Source: Xestospongia bergquistia
Taxonomy: Eukaryota > Porifera > Demospongiae > Haplosclerida > Petrosiidae
NCBI GenBank assembly: GCA_963965975.1
Contig: OZ014417.1
Location: 1,965,821-2,029,820, forward strand
DNA length: 64,000 bases
Reading direction: 5' to 3'
Each line of letters starts with the position of its first letter. Position 1 is the stretch's first letter. Below, in pieces: positions 50,173 to 60,055 of this stretch. Both the position numbers and the translations under genes were made by a program. Below the pieces are notes generated by a model, which was not told the DNA's origin, did no database searches, and was given only the letters and a program-made list of their open reading frames with translations.

Positions 50173-53100
50173 ATGTCTGATAATCTTAGTCCACCTACTG
50201 TTGATGTACTGTGTGATGAACTAAGACAAGTAGTAGAATGGGATCAAGTAGCTTTGTATCTCAAAGTATGTCATGTTGATATTAAGGGTATTGAAGCACA
50301 ATACTCTGGATTAGCACAATGCAAAATGCATTCTTTACAAAAATGGTTAGATCAAACCAACACTGTACATTCATGGCGTACTGTAGCTGATGCTGTAGAT
50401 AAAGTCAATCCTGCAGTTGCTCAGCATATCAGAACAAAGTATGCTGCTATTCTTGATCAAGTACTAACTAGTTTAGAAAATAAAGAGCATAGCGTTGTAA
50501 ATGATGGTCAACGTCCAACCAGAACACATGATCCCATCATTACTGACCATCAACTCATTGCACTAGAACAAGTACCTTCAACAAATGATAACCAACATCC
50601 AACTAGTAACTTTAACATTGGAGATGAAGAGCCATTACCATTTGAAAAAGAGATAGTTGAGCATATTACTAACTTGGAAGACAGATTTGCCATGTTAGTT
50701 GCAGAAACACAACAGACTTTAGAGAAGAGGCCTAATGAGCTTTTACTATTTTTTCGATACTTAAAAGTACGACTAAGAGATGAGGCATCATTACCAGATG
50801 AAACTGAAGTTACTTGCAACAAATTGTTTGATATTCTGAATGACCACTGGAATTATCTCAATTGTCTGCTCCTTCAGAGAATAGTTCAAAACTTTCTCTC
50901 AGACACCAAGTTGCCTGCTAAAGTACAACAATATCAAGAAGATTTAGCTGCATTCCAGGAATCAAAAAAAATGAAGATCCTTGTTGACAAAATAAAATTG
51001 AAGCAAACTTCGACAGGTAATGTTCCAATAGCACTCAAAGTTAAGAAAATGTGGTTAGATGTCTCACTAAAACATTTTAACTTCCTTGTAAAACTCCTCT
51101 TTCAAGACTATGACAAGTCTCTTCAGAACATAGCTGTCACATTAGGTTGTATGCATATTACCTGGAGTGTTTCTAAAGATATAGCTAGCCTTATTAAAAG
51201 AGCTAAGTACGCTAGTGAAGAATTACGGGCTATTGGAGTCATTTCATTAACAATAGATAATAATCTAGTTTTTCATTGTGAAGATTCACAAGATGACATG
51301 ACATTTGACTCAGCTCTGTTGAAAGCTGTTCATTCTGGTGATTCTGTTTCTGCTATATCTCTTCTTCTTGAAGTTGGTGGTAATTTTAACCTAATAACAC
51401 AGTCAGGTGAAACTGTGGTATCTGCTTTATCTGAAATAAAAAATGATAACTGTACTACTATTTTATATGTGGCTAGTCTATATGGTCACTCTTCTGTTGT
51501 TTCTATATTACTTAACAATGGGGAGGATCCTAATATATCTACAAATCATGGCAAGACACCTCTTATGGCAGCCAGTGGAAATGGTCATGTTGATATTGTG
51601 GAGTTACTTCTAGGAAAGAATGTTCCTGTAAATACCCAAAGCACAGATGGAATGACAGCTATTTATATTGCTAGCCAAAACGGTCACTCTTCTGTTGTTT
51701 CTACCTTACTTAACAATAGGGCAGATCCTAACAAAACTAGAAATGATGGCTGGACACCTCTTATGATAGCCAGTCATAGCAGTTATGGTGATGTTGTTAA
51801 ATTATTACTAGAGCAGAATGTTCCTGTAAACACTGTAAACAAAAAAGGAGAAACAGCTATTTTTATTGCTAGCCGGTATGGTCACTTGTCTGTTGTTTCT
51901 ACCTTACTTAACAACGGGGCAGATCCTAAAATAGTTCAAAATAATGGCTGGACACCTCTTATGACAGCCAGCCATGGGGGTTGTGGTGATGTTGTTGAGT
52001 TATTACTAGAGAAGAATGTCCCTGTAAATACCCAAAGCACAAGTGGAATTACAGCTATTTATGTTGCTAGCCAGAATGGTCATTCATCTGTCGTTTCTAC
52101 CTTACTTAACAATGGTGCAGATCCTACCATTGACAAAATAAATGGCTGGACACCTCTTATGATAGCTAGTGAAAATGGTCATGCTGATATTGTTGAATTA
52201 TTACTAAAGAAGAAAGTTCCCGTAAATACTCAAAACAAAAAAGAAGCAACAGCTATTTATCTTGCTAGCCAGAACGGTCACTCTTCTGTTGTTTCTGCTT
52301 TACTTAACAATGGAGCAGACCCTAACATAGCTAAACATGATGGCAGGACACCTCTTATGATAGCCAGTGGTAATGGCCATGGTGATATTGTTAAGTTATT
52401 ACTAAAGAAGAATGTTCCTGTAAATACCCAAATCATAGATGGAATGACAGCTATTTATCTTGCTAGCCAGAATGATCATTCTTCTGTTGTTTCTACCTTA
52501 CTTAACAATGGAGCAGATCCTAACATTGCTAAATATAATGGCTGGACACCTCTTATGATAGCTAGTCAGAAGGGTCATAGTCATGTTGTTAAATTATTAC
52601 TAGAGAGTAAGGTTCCTGTAAATACCCAAATTACAGATGGAATGACAGCTATTTGTAATGCTAGCCAGAATTGTAACTCTTCTTTTTTACTTAACAGTGG
52701 AGCAGATCCCAACCTAGCTGATAATGATGGCTGGACGGCTCTTATTGTAGCCAGCCAAAATGGTTATGTTGATGTTGTTGAGTTATTACTAAAGAAAAGT
52801 CTTTCAAAAAATGCCCAAACCAAAGAAGGAGCAACAGCTATTTATATTGCTAGCCAGAATGGTCACTTACCTGTTGTTTCTATCTTACTTAGCAATGGTG
52901 GAGACCCTAACTTAGCCAGGACCAATGGCTGGACACCTCTTATAATAGCTTCTGCCAGAGGACATGATGACATTGTGGGAGAGTTACTGAAAACACAAAT
53001 TAATATTAATCAACGTACTCCTACTGGCACTACAGCATTACACTTCTCAAGTTACTACGGACATAAAAATATTGTTAGACAGCTATTGGAAGGAGGTGCT

Positions 53101-53370
53101 AATCCACTTGTAAGAGACATATCAGGTCAGACACCTCAGGATGTAGCTCACCAAAAGGGTCATTATAACATTATATTACTACTTCAAGATGCTATAGCTG
53201 GTTTCCATGATGATGATCAGGGGTCATTGGCTGGTTCTATTGAGTCAGGTTATACAACTGGTGCACTATCAACTGATTACTCATCAATAGCAGACTCTGA
53301 TATTGCACAAATCTCTGATCTAGAAGAAGATATTATAGAAACCACTTCTTTCTTGGTCCATAGTTCATAG
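50173..53370 (+). CDS. Death domain-ankyrin repeat protein, copy 3, 1065 aa
   Basis: A single coding exon. The start MSDNLSPPTVDVL follows the acceptor TATATTATAG at 50159; the in-frame Met 25 codons upstream precedes it. Death domain at residues 8-92 (VVEWDQVALYLKVCHVDIK). The linker is about 25 residues longer than in copy 1 and contains two diverged copies of a QxPT motif. The middle module spans about 155-420 (FRYLKVRLRDEASL, KKMKILVDKIKLKQ, KKMWLDVSLKHFNFLVK). Eighteen ankyrin repeats start at about residue 424. One at about 52640-52725 is short by some four residues and has lost its Gly-His turn (ICNASQNCNSSFLLNSGADP), so the solenoid may kink there. The Ser/Asp tail is as in copy 1: SLAGSIESGYTTG, SSIADSDIAQISDLE. 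Likely role as for copy 1: a cytosolic ligand-binding solenoid coupled to a death-domain adaptor surface. No function is proven. Confidence 0.93.
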   Translation: MSDNLSPPTVDVLCDELRQVVEWDQVALYLKVCHVDIKGIEAQYSGLAQCKMHSLQKWLDQTNTVHSWRTVADAVDKVNPAVAQHIRTKYAAILDQVLTSLENKEHSVVNDGQRPTRTHDPIITDHQLIALEQVPSTNDNQHPTSNFNIGDEEPLPFEKEIVEHITNLEDRFAMLVAETQQTLEKRPNELLLFFRYLKVRLRDEASLPDETEVTCNKLFDILNDHWNYLNCLLLQRIVQNFLSDTKLPAKVQQYQEDLAAFQESKKMKILVDKIKLKQTSTGNVPIALKVKKMWLDVSLKHFNFLVKLLFQDYDKSLQNIAVTLGCMHITWSVSKDIASLIKRAKYASEELRAIGVISLTIDNNLVFHCEDSQDDMTFDSALLKAVHSGDSVSAISLLLEVGGNFNLITQSGETVVSALSEIKNDNCTTILYVASLYGHSSVVSILLNNGEDPNISTNHGKTPLMAASGNGHVDIVELLLGKNVPVNTQSTDGMTAIYIASQNGHSSVVSTLLNNRADPNKTRNDGWTPLMIASHSSYGDVVKLLLEQNVPVNTVNKKGETAIFIASRYGHLSVVSTLLNNGADPKIVQNNGWTPLMTASHGGCGDVVELLLEKNVPVNTQSTSGITAIYVASQNGHSSVVSTLLNNGADPTIDKINGWTPLMIASENGHADIVELLLKKKVPVNTQNKKEATAIYLASQNGHSSVVSALLNNGADPNIAKHDGRTPLMIASGNGHGDIVKLLLKKNVPVNTQIIDGMTAIYLASQNDHSSVVSTLLNNGADPNIAKYNGWTPLMIASQKGHSHVVKLLLESKVPVNTQITDGMTAICNASQNCNSSFLLNSGADPNLADNDGWTALIVASQNGYVDVVELLLKKSLSKNAQTKEGATAIYIASQNGHLPVVSILLSNGGDPNLARTNGWTPLIIASARGHDDIVGELLKTQININQRTPTGTTALHFSSYYGHKNIVRQLLEGGANPLVRDISGQTPQDVAHQKGHYNIILLLQDAIAGFHDDDQGSLAGSIESGYTTGALSTDYSSIADSDIAQISDLEEDIIETTSFLVHSS

Positions 53371-54560
53371 AAACTACAGGTCAGTCGCATAAGATTCAAC
53401 CAAAAAATTAATTAGAAATAATGCTTTATATTTAGCTATTTATAGCATAGCACAGTAGTTATTAAAACAATAACAACAACAACAACAACAACAACAACAA
53501 TAATAATAATAATAATAATAATAGTTCATTATATATAATAACAAATATGAAATGTTTTGTATTTACTATTTTTAGTGACTAATAATTACTGACACATACT
53601 ACTTAACAGAGATGTAACAAGATACATGAAAGATGTTGATTGTCTGTTTTATTAATAATATTTTATTATGTTACATTATATTATAATATAATATAATTAG
53701 CTGCATAATACTGTCTTTGTATAACTGCTATCAGTAATAAAGTTGTTTACTTATGTCGTATAATTTTTGATTAATGAATTTTGTTTTCAAAACACAAAGG
53801 ACTACAATACATCTGTTAGATTTATACTTAAGTGATTAGCAAATGATATTGGTAATCAGGACACAATGCAACTATGAACCAGAATGGTATACATATTGGT
53901 ATTATTGTAATAAGAACACTTGGAGATTGTCAGTTATTAAAGCTTTTTGTAAGGTGTTCTAGAAGTACTTATTTTGTATATTAAAAAATATGGTAAGTTG
54001 GTGATGACATGAATAGCATATATTTGATAAGTTCATTATCACAAGTAATGAATTTATAAATATTGAAATTTCTAGAATTAAAAAATTTCCTAAAAATATT
54101 TTAGTAAGTGATTTGGTTTGCAAATGTCCAGTTTTCAGAAAATAATGATTGTTCCAATGTCCAATATTTATTCTCATTAGACTTTATATTCTCTTCTTCT
54201 TTTAAACATCATTGTTATCCCTCTTGGATTTTGAATTGTTCTTGTCTAGACTAGAAAACAACCTGTCAGATCACCAAGATAGCTAATGAACTCTGATAAT
54301 TTATTATGTTTATAGAATTTTTCTTTATCACTTTCCTCACTTGATATTGGCTCATCAGGTAAAAGGCATATTTTCCAACATTCCTGTATCCTTACCAGTA
54401 CATGAAATATGTACTGGTAAACTTTTAATTAGTAGAGTGTGTGTAATATACAAAGTATGGATTTCTATCACAATTATTAATAACTACTGTGATTATTATT
54501 AAGTTTAATGACATTATTGTTTTCTAATAATAACACTATTCAACAATATATATTACTATT
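53371..54560. other. 3' flank of copy 3 with (AAC)n(AAT)n microsatellite
   Basis: A compound microsatellite lies at 53471-53522. A CAGTAATAAAGTTG word near 53732 could be the poly(A) signal of copy 3. Otherwise there is no recognisable exon. Confidence 0.5.
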
Positions 54561-54569
54561 CATATTAAT

Positions 54570-54830
54570 ATAGTTCTTGTTATTCTGATAATGATTTAAT
54601 AAGTTTGTCTTTAGTTCCATGATATACTAATATAAAATATATATTATAATAAATTATTATATTAAATAAATTAATTAACTAACTTAAATACATTGCTTCA
54701 TTGAATTTACTAAAAATAGACAGCCATATTTCTTGTACATCAGATTCAGTTAAATTGTTAAAATTATATTTCTTTATAGTATCTGTTGTATTAGTAGTAA
54801 CCTTATTACTGATATATATATATATATATA
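54570..54830 (-). CDS. Convergent gene, last exons, copy 3
   Basis: Two minus-strand blocks homologous to 43243-43480: about 54700-54820 (VTTNTTDTIKKYN..., TESDVQEIWLSIFSKFNEAM) and about 54585-54625 (YHGTKDKLIKSLSE, stop). Compared with copy 1 the last block lacks two codons but keeps frame and stop, consistent with coding constraint at some time. Upstream exons of the gene are missing here, except perhaps a decayed piece at 55120-55210 that matches about 44410-44480. Confidence 0.35.
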
Positions 54831-55359
54831 TATAACAATGGAATTATTAGTTGTTTTCAGATCAGTTAACCATTCAAATATGTAAACAGTTAAACACAAA
54901 AATAACAATGATTACTTGCATATTTAGCATGTAGTAAATTTATTATCTTCTTTGTTTTATTGATTTATAATAACAATAACTAAAAACCTATTGCTACAAC
55001 TAAACTAATATTCTTATAGTTTTTGTGAACAATTAATAACTAATTTAAAAAAAAAATAATTATTACAAATGCTTTACAATAACAATTACTAAAATACAAA
55101 TACATTACTTTTACAACATTAATAATCTCCATTTAATAAAAGTAATCAAGCTGCTACCAAATATAGCATTAAATTATCTCAAGAACTAAGTAACATTGAT
55201 CTATCATATCTGGTGTCAGACTGTCCCCTGTGCAGAATGTCCCACTAGTAGTGTAATATGTCCTGTGAAACAAATTTAGGGGGAGACCAAATGGACTATG
55301 ACAATTAATGTACTTGTTTCCACTCTTCATTGAGTCCCAAATCTTTAACTTTATCCAGC

Positions 55360-55576
55360 ATGGAATTGTCTTGGCTGTTTTCTGCCATGAAGCTGCATTT
55401 GAAATTGGGTGGAGCTCGAGTTACGATTTGTCACGGTCTGGGTGCAAAATTCGGACCTAGGTCCAAATTTTGCAAAGAAAAGGCTGCAAAATTACAAAAA
55501 TATTTAGTAAGGCGTGGTTATCTAGTATCTGAGGAATGTCTGCTGGTGAATGTGCTGCTAACTGAACAGAGTGTAA
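55360..55576. repeat. Repeat fragment related to 45539-45743
   Basis: Contains AATATTTAGTAAGGCGTGGTT and ends with GAATGTGCTGCTAACTGAAC, the same two landmarks as the element at 45539-45743. No gene is evident in the open frame that crosses it. Confidence 0.55.
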
Positions 55577-55896
55577 GAAATGATTTAACTAACGATAAAA
55601 CTTTTATATTTCCATTTTAGCTTTTAATTGATCAATAATTACAAGTCAACAAGCTAAACTACTGATCTATTAACGTGACTGTCTGAATAAAGAGCTGAAC
55701 TGATATATATAATTATATAGGTTGTCCTATTATTACTCTATCCACTAATATACTGTGTACTGAAGTCATCAATAATAGAGATATCCATTTATCAAACCAT
55801 CTCTGCCACTTAATACAACTTGTGTGTTGGTATTCTTTTATCCACTTGTCTGTGATTTGTCGGTGCTCTTGTAATCTTACACTGATAAACTACTAC
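55577..55896 (+). repeat. Duplicated upstream block, copy 2
   Basis: Near-identical to 37561-37885 over about 320 bp. It marks the start of the fourth gene unit. Confidence 0.85.
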
Positions 55897-56680
55897 AATA
55901 TCTACAGTGACTGTTAGTGTTGTTATTACCAGTCTACTCTTGATTCAATTACCTCAATATCTACTGTGACATAGTGACTGTTAGAGTCCTTATTAACAAG
56001 TCTATTCTTGACTTATTCCTACATATCTATTGTGATACAGTGACTGATAGCGTTCTTATTACTAATCTACTCTTGACTCAATTACCTCAATATCTATTGT
56101 GATATAGTGACTATTAGTGTTCTTTATTACCAGTCTACTCCTGACTCAATTACCTCAACATCTACTGTTACTATTAGTGTTCTTATTACCAGTCTACTTT
56201 CGACTCAATTACCTCAATATCTATTTTGATATAGTGACTATTAGTGTTCTTATTACTAATCTACTCTTGATTCAATTATTTCAATATCTATTGTGACACA
56301 GTAACTGTTAGCATTCATTTCACCAGTCTATTCTTGACTGGGCTACTGTGACACAGTGACTGTTAGAGTTCTTATTACCAGTCTACTATCTACTATTGAC
56401 TTGAATCCTAAATATCTACTGTGACACAGTGACTGATAGTGTTGTTATTACTAATCTACTTTTGACTTGATTTCCCTAAATATCTACTGTGACACAGTAA
56501 ACTTTTATCATTCCTTTCACTAGTTTATTCTCGACTCGATTCCTACTAAAATATATGCTGTGTGTGACACAGTGACTGTTAAAATTCTAATTACCAGAGA
56601 CAATTACCTTAATATTTATTGTGGTATAGTGACTGTTAGCATTCTTTTCACCATTGTACACAACCACATCAATATTTACT
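55897..56680 (+). repeat. 5' satellite of the fourth DD-ankyrin gene
   Basis: The longest array, about 11-12 degenerate ~65-70-bp units (CTGTGACACAGTGACTGTTA, CTTATTACCAGTCTACTCTT, TGACTCAATTACCTCAATAT). A leader exon likely ends at about 56757 (AACTAAG before GTATGT) and joins the acceptor TTCTATAG at 56911. Confidence 0.85.
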
Positions 56681-56917
56681 GTTTAAATAATTTGATACAT
56701 TCATCATTAAATATACAGTGGATTGATTGAGATCATAGAGCAGCTATAATAACTAAGGTATGTAACACAGTCTTTGTATATTATATATATATATATAGGC
56801 ATTGTATAATTATAACTGTTTCTTGTTGTTATGACAACATTGCAATCATAATTTTCATTATTACACTTTTGTCATAACTGTACTTAAGCTTCCTTTTATA
56901 TCATTCTATAGTGCACA

Positions 56918-59900
56918 ATGTCTGATAATATCAGTCCACCTACTCTTCATCTACTGTATAATGAACTGAGAGAGGTAGTTGAATGGGATCAAGTAGCTGT
57001 AAATCTCAAAGTACCTTATGTTGATATTAAAAGCATTAAGACACAATATTCTGAATTAGTACAGTGCAAAATTCATTTGTTACAAAAATGGTTAGATCAA
57101 ACCAACACAGTACATTCATGGCGTACAATAGTTGATGCTGTAGGAAAAGTAAATCCTGCAGTTGCTGAGAACATTAGAACAAAGTATGCTACTATTCTAG
57201 ATCTAGTACCATACACTTCATCAAATACAGAATATAGCAGTGTAAATGCTAGCCAAAATGACCTCGTTACTGAAGAGCAACAACAAATTAAGCATGAGAC
57301 AGTGGTGCTTGAGAAAGATATCGCTGATAAAATCACTGACTTAGAAGATCAATTTGCCTTGTTAGTTTCAAACACAAAGATGTCTTTTGAAAAACGACCA
57401 GAAATTTTTTCTGCATTGATTGAATACTTAAAGTCAAGAGGGATAGATGAACAACCAGATGAAGTCCCATGTATCACATATGAAAGAGTGTTTAATATGC
57501 TACACACACATTGCCATTACCTGAAATATCGACTTCTTGAAAAAATAATTAAGAACTTTCTTTCTGACACAAATTTGTCTGATCAACTCCTGAAATATCA
57601 AGATGATATAACTGCATTTAAAAAGTCAACAAAAATGAAAGATTTTGCTGATTTCATAAAGTCAAAGCAGATTACTGCAGGTGAGGTACCAGTAGCATTG
57701 AAGGTGAACGAAGCATGGTTAGATGTTACATTAGAACATTTTGAATTTCTTGTGAACCTTCTCTTCAAAGAATATGATGAGTCACTTCAAGATATTGTTG
57801 TACAAAAGAGTAGCATGTATGTAACCTGGAATGTCTCTGAAAAAATAGCTAGCCTCATTATTACAAGATGTAGATTTTACAGTATTGTGCTAAAGGCAAT
57901 TGGAGTCATCTCAATAACAGTTGATACTAATGTAGTCTTTAACAATGAATACTCACAAGATGATATGACATTTGATTCAGCTCTACTGAAAGCAGTTCAG
58001 TCTGGTGGTCCATTTTATGCTATATCTCTTCTTCTTGAAGTAGGTGGTAATCCTAACCTACTAACACAGTCAGGAGAAATGGTGATATCTACTGTATCCC
58101 AAATAAAAAGTAAAAATGGTGATACTATTTTATGTGTGGCTAGCCAGAATGGTCACTCTTCTGTCGTTTTTACCTTACTTAACAATGGGGCAGATCCTAA
58201 CATAGCTACAAATAATGGCTGGACACCTCTTATGATAGCTAGTGAGAGTGGTCATGGTGATATTGTTGAGTTATTATTAGAGAAGAATGTTCCTATAAAT
58301 ACCCAAAACACAGATGGAATGACAGCTATTCATATTGCTAGCCAGAATGGTCATTCTTCTGTTGTATCTACTTTACTTAACAATGGGGCAGATCCTAACA
58401 TATCTAAAAATAATGGCTGGACACCTCTTATTGTAGCCAGTCAGGGTGGTCATGGTGATGTTGTTGAGTTATTACTAGAGAAGAATGTTCCAGTAAATAC
58501 CCAAAACACAGATGGAATGACAGCTATTTCCATTGCTAGTCAGAATGGTCATTCTTCTGTCGTATCTACCTTACTTAACAATGGGGCAGATCCTAATGTA
58601 GCTACAAATAATGGCTGGACACCTCTTATGACAGCTAGTCAGAATGGTCATGGTGATGTTGTTGAGTTATTACTAGAGAAGAATGTTCCAGTAAATACCC
58701 AAAACACAGATGGAATGACAGCTATTTATATTGCTAGTCAGAATGATCATTCTTCTGTCTTATCTACCTTACTTAACAATGGGGCAGATCCTAACATATC
58801 TAAGAACAATGGCACAACACCTCTTATTGTAGCCAGTCAGAATGGTCATGGTGATGTTGTTGAGTTATTACTAGAGAAGGATGTTCCTGTAAATGCCATT
58901 AACAAAAATGGAGCAACAGCTATTTTTATTGCTAGTCAATATGGCCACTCCTCTGTCATATCTACCTTACTTAACAATGGGGCAGATCCTAACGTTGTTA
59001 ATAATAATGGCTGGACACCTCTTATAATAGCCAGTCAGAATGGTCACGGTGATGTTGTTGAGTTATTACTAGAGAAGAGTGTTCCTGTAATTACCCAAAG
59101 CACAGATGGAAGTACAGCTATTTTTATTGCTAGCCAGAATGGTCACTCTTCTATCGTATCTACCTTACTTAACAATGGAGCAGATCCTAACACAGCTACA
59201 AATGATGGCTGGACACCTCTTATGATAGCCAGTCAGAATGGTCATGGTGATGTTGTTGAGTTATTACTAGAGAAGAGTGTTCCTGTAATTACCCAAATCA
59301 CAAATGGAAGTACAGCTATTTTTATTGCTAGCCAGAATGGCCACTATTCTATCGTATCTACCTTACTTAACAATGGGGCAGATCCTAACATAGATATAAA
59401 TGATGGCCTGAAACCTCTTATGATAGCCAGTCAGAATGGTCACTCTTCTGTTGTATCTACCTTACTTAACAATGGGGCAGACCCTAACATAGCTACAAAT
59501 GATGGCTGGACACCTCTTATAATAGCCAGTCAGAATGGCCATGGTGATGTTGTTGAGTTATTATTAGAGAAGAATGTTCCTGTAAATACCCAAATCACAA
59601 ATGGAACTACAGCTATTTATATTGCTAGCCAGAACGGTCACTCTTCTATTGTTTCTACCTTACTGAACAATGGAGCAGATCCTAACTTAGCTAGAGATAA
59701 TGGTTGGACACCTCTTATGATAGCCTGTGTTAAAGGACATGACAATGTTGTAAGAGAGTTATTAAAGACACAAATTAATGTCAATTATCAAACTCCTGCA
59801 GGTACTACAGCATTACATCTATCAAGTCAATATGGGTTTGAGAATATTACTATTCAGCTACTAAAATTTGGTGCTAATCCACTTCTAAAAAATGTCTTAG

Positions 59901-60055
59901 GTCACAAACCCATAACTATAGCTTATCAAGAAAATCATCATAAAATTGTAGCACTACTTCAAGAAGCTAAAGCTGATTTCCATGACGATGATCAAGAGTC
60001 ATATTGCGAGGTTCTGTTGAATCAGGTTATACCAATCAGGTGTACTATCAACTGA
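56918..60055 (+). CDS. Death domain-ankyrin repeat protein, copy 4, 1045 aa, altered tail
   Basis: A single coding exon with start MSDNISPPTLHLL just after the acceptor at 56911. Death domain at 8-92 (VVEWDQVAVNLKVPYVDIK, LQKWLDQTNTVHSW). The middle module is at about 130-390 (KMKDFADFIKSKQ, LDVTLEHFEFLVNLLF). About 18 full ankyrin repeats start at residue ~405; they are strikingly uniform, the two types alternating as TPL..AS...GHGDVVELLLEK and TAI.IASQNGHSSVVSTLLN. One repeat (59399-59497) is a hybrid of both types and breaks the alternation. Near 60002 small insertions shift the frame, so the conserved tail is replaced by a short different ending that stops at 60055; the old tail sequence is still readable in another frame up to about 60130. 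Allele variation or a sequencing error could explain the tail. Confidence 0.9.
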   Translation: MSDNISPPTLHLLYNELREVVEWDQVAVNLKVPYVDIKSIKTQYSELVQCKIHLLQKWLDQTNTVHSWRTIVDAVGKVNPAVAENIRTKYATILDLVPYTSSNTEYSSVNASQNDLVTEEQQQIKHETVVLEKDIADKITDLEDQFALLVSNTKMSFEKRPEIFSALIEYLKSRGIDEQPDEVPCITYERVFNMLHTHCHYLKYRLLEKIIKNFLSDTNLSDQLLKYQDDITAFKKSTKMKDFADFIKSKQITAGEVPVALKVNEAWLDVTLEHFEFLVNLLFKEYDESLQDIVVQKSSMYVTWNVSEKIASLIITRCRFYSIVLKAIGVISITVDTNVVFNNEYSQDDMTFDSALLKAVQSGGPFYAISLLLEVGGNPNLLTQSGEMVISTVSQIKSKNGDTILCVASQNGHSSVVFTLLNNGADPNIATNNGWTPLMIASESGHGDIVELLLEKNVPINTQNTDGMTAIHIASQNGHSSVVSTLLNNGADPNISKNNGWTPLIVASQGGHGDVVELLLEKNVPVNTQNTDGMTAISIASQNGHSSVVSTLLNNGADPNVATNNGWTPLMTASQNGHGDVVELLLEKNVPVNTQNTDGMTAIYIASQNDHSSVLSTLLNNGADPNISKNNGTTPLIVASQNGHGDVVELLLEKDVPVNAINKNGATAIFIASQYGHSSVISTLLNNGADPNVVNNNGWTPLIIASQNGHGDVVELLLEKSVPVITQSTDGSTAIFIASQNGHSSIVSTLLNNGADPNTATNDGWTPLMIASQNGHGDVVELLLEKSVPVITQITNGSTAIFIASQNGHYSIVSTLLNNGADPNIDINDGLKPLMIASQNGHSSVVSTLLNNGADPNIATNDGWTPLIIASQNGHGDVVELLLEKNVPVNTQITNGTTAIYIASQNGHSSIVSTLLNNGADPNLARDNGWTPLMIACVKGHDNVVRELLKTQINVNYQTPAGTTALHLSSQYGFENITIQLLKFGANPLLKNVLGHKPITIAYQENHHKIVALLQEAKADFHDDDQESYCEVLLNQVIPIRCTIN

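Noticed and set aside
55330-55620. 96-codon plus-strand frame
   Set aside because: It crosses a repeat fragment and the start of the duplicated upstream block; no family resemblance and no splice context.
38548-60055. Bacterial symbiont or transferred origin of the intronless ankyrin genes
   Set aside because: The N-terminal death domain, spliced leader signals and base composition like the neighbours point to host genes; only the lack of introns suggested transfer.
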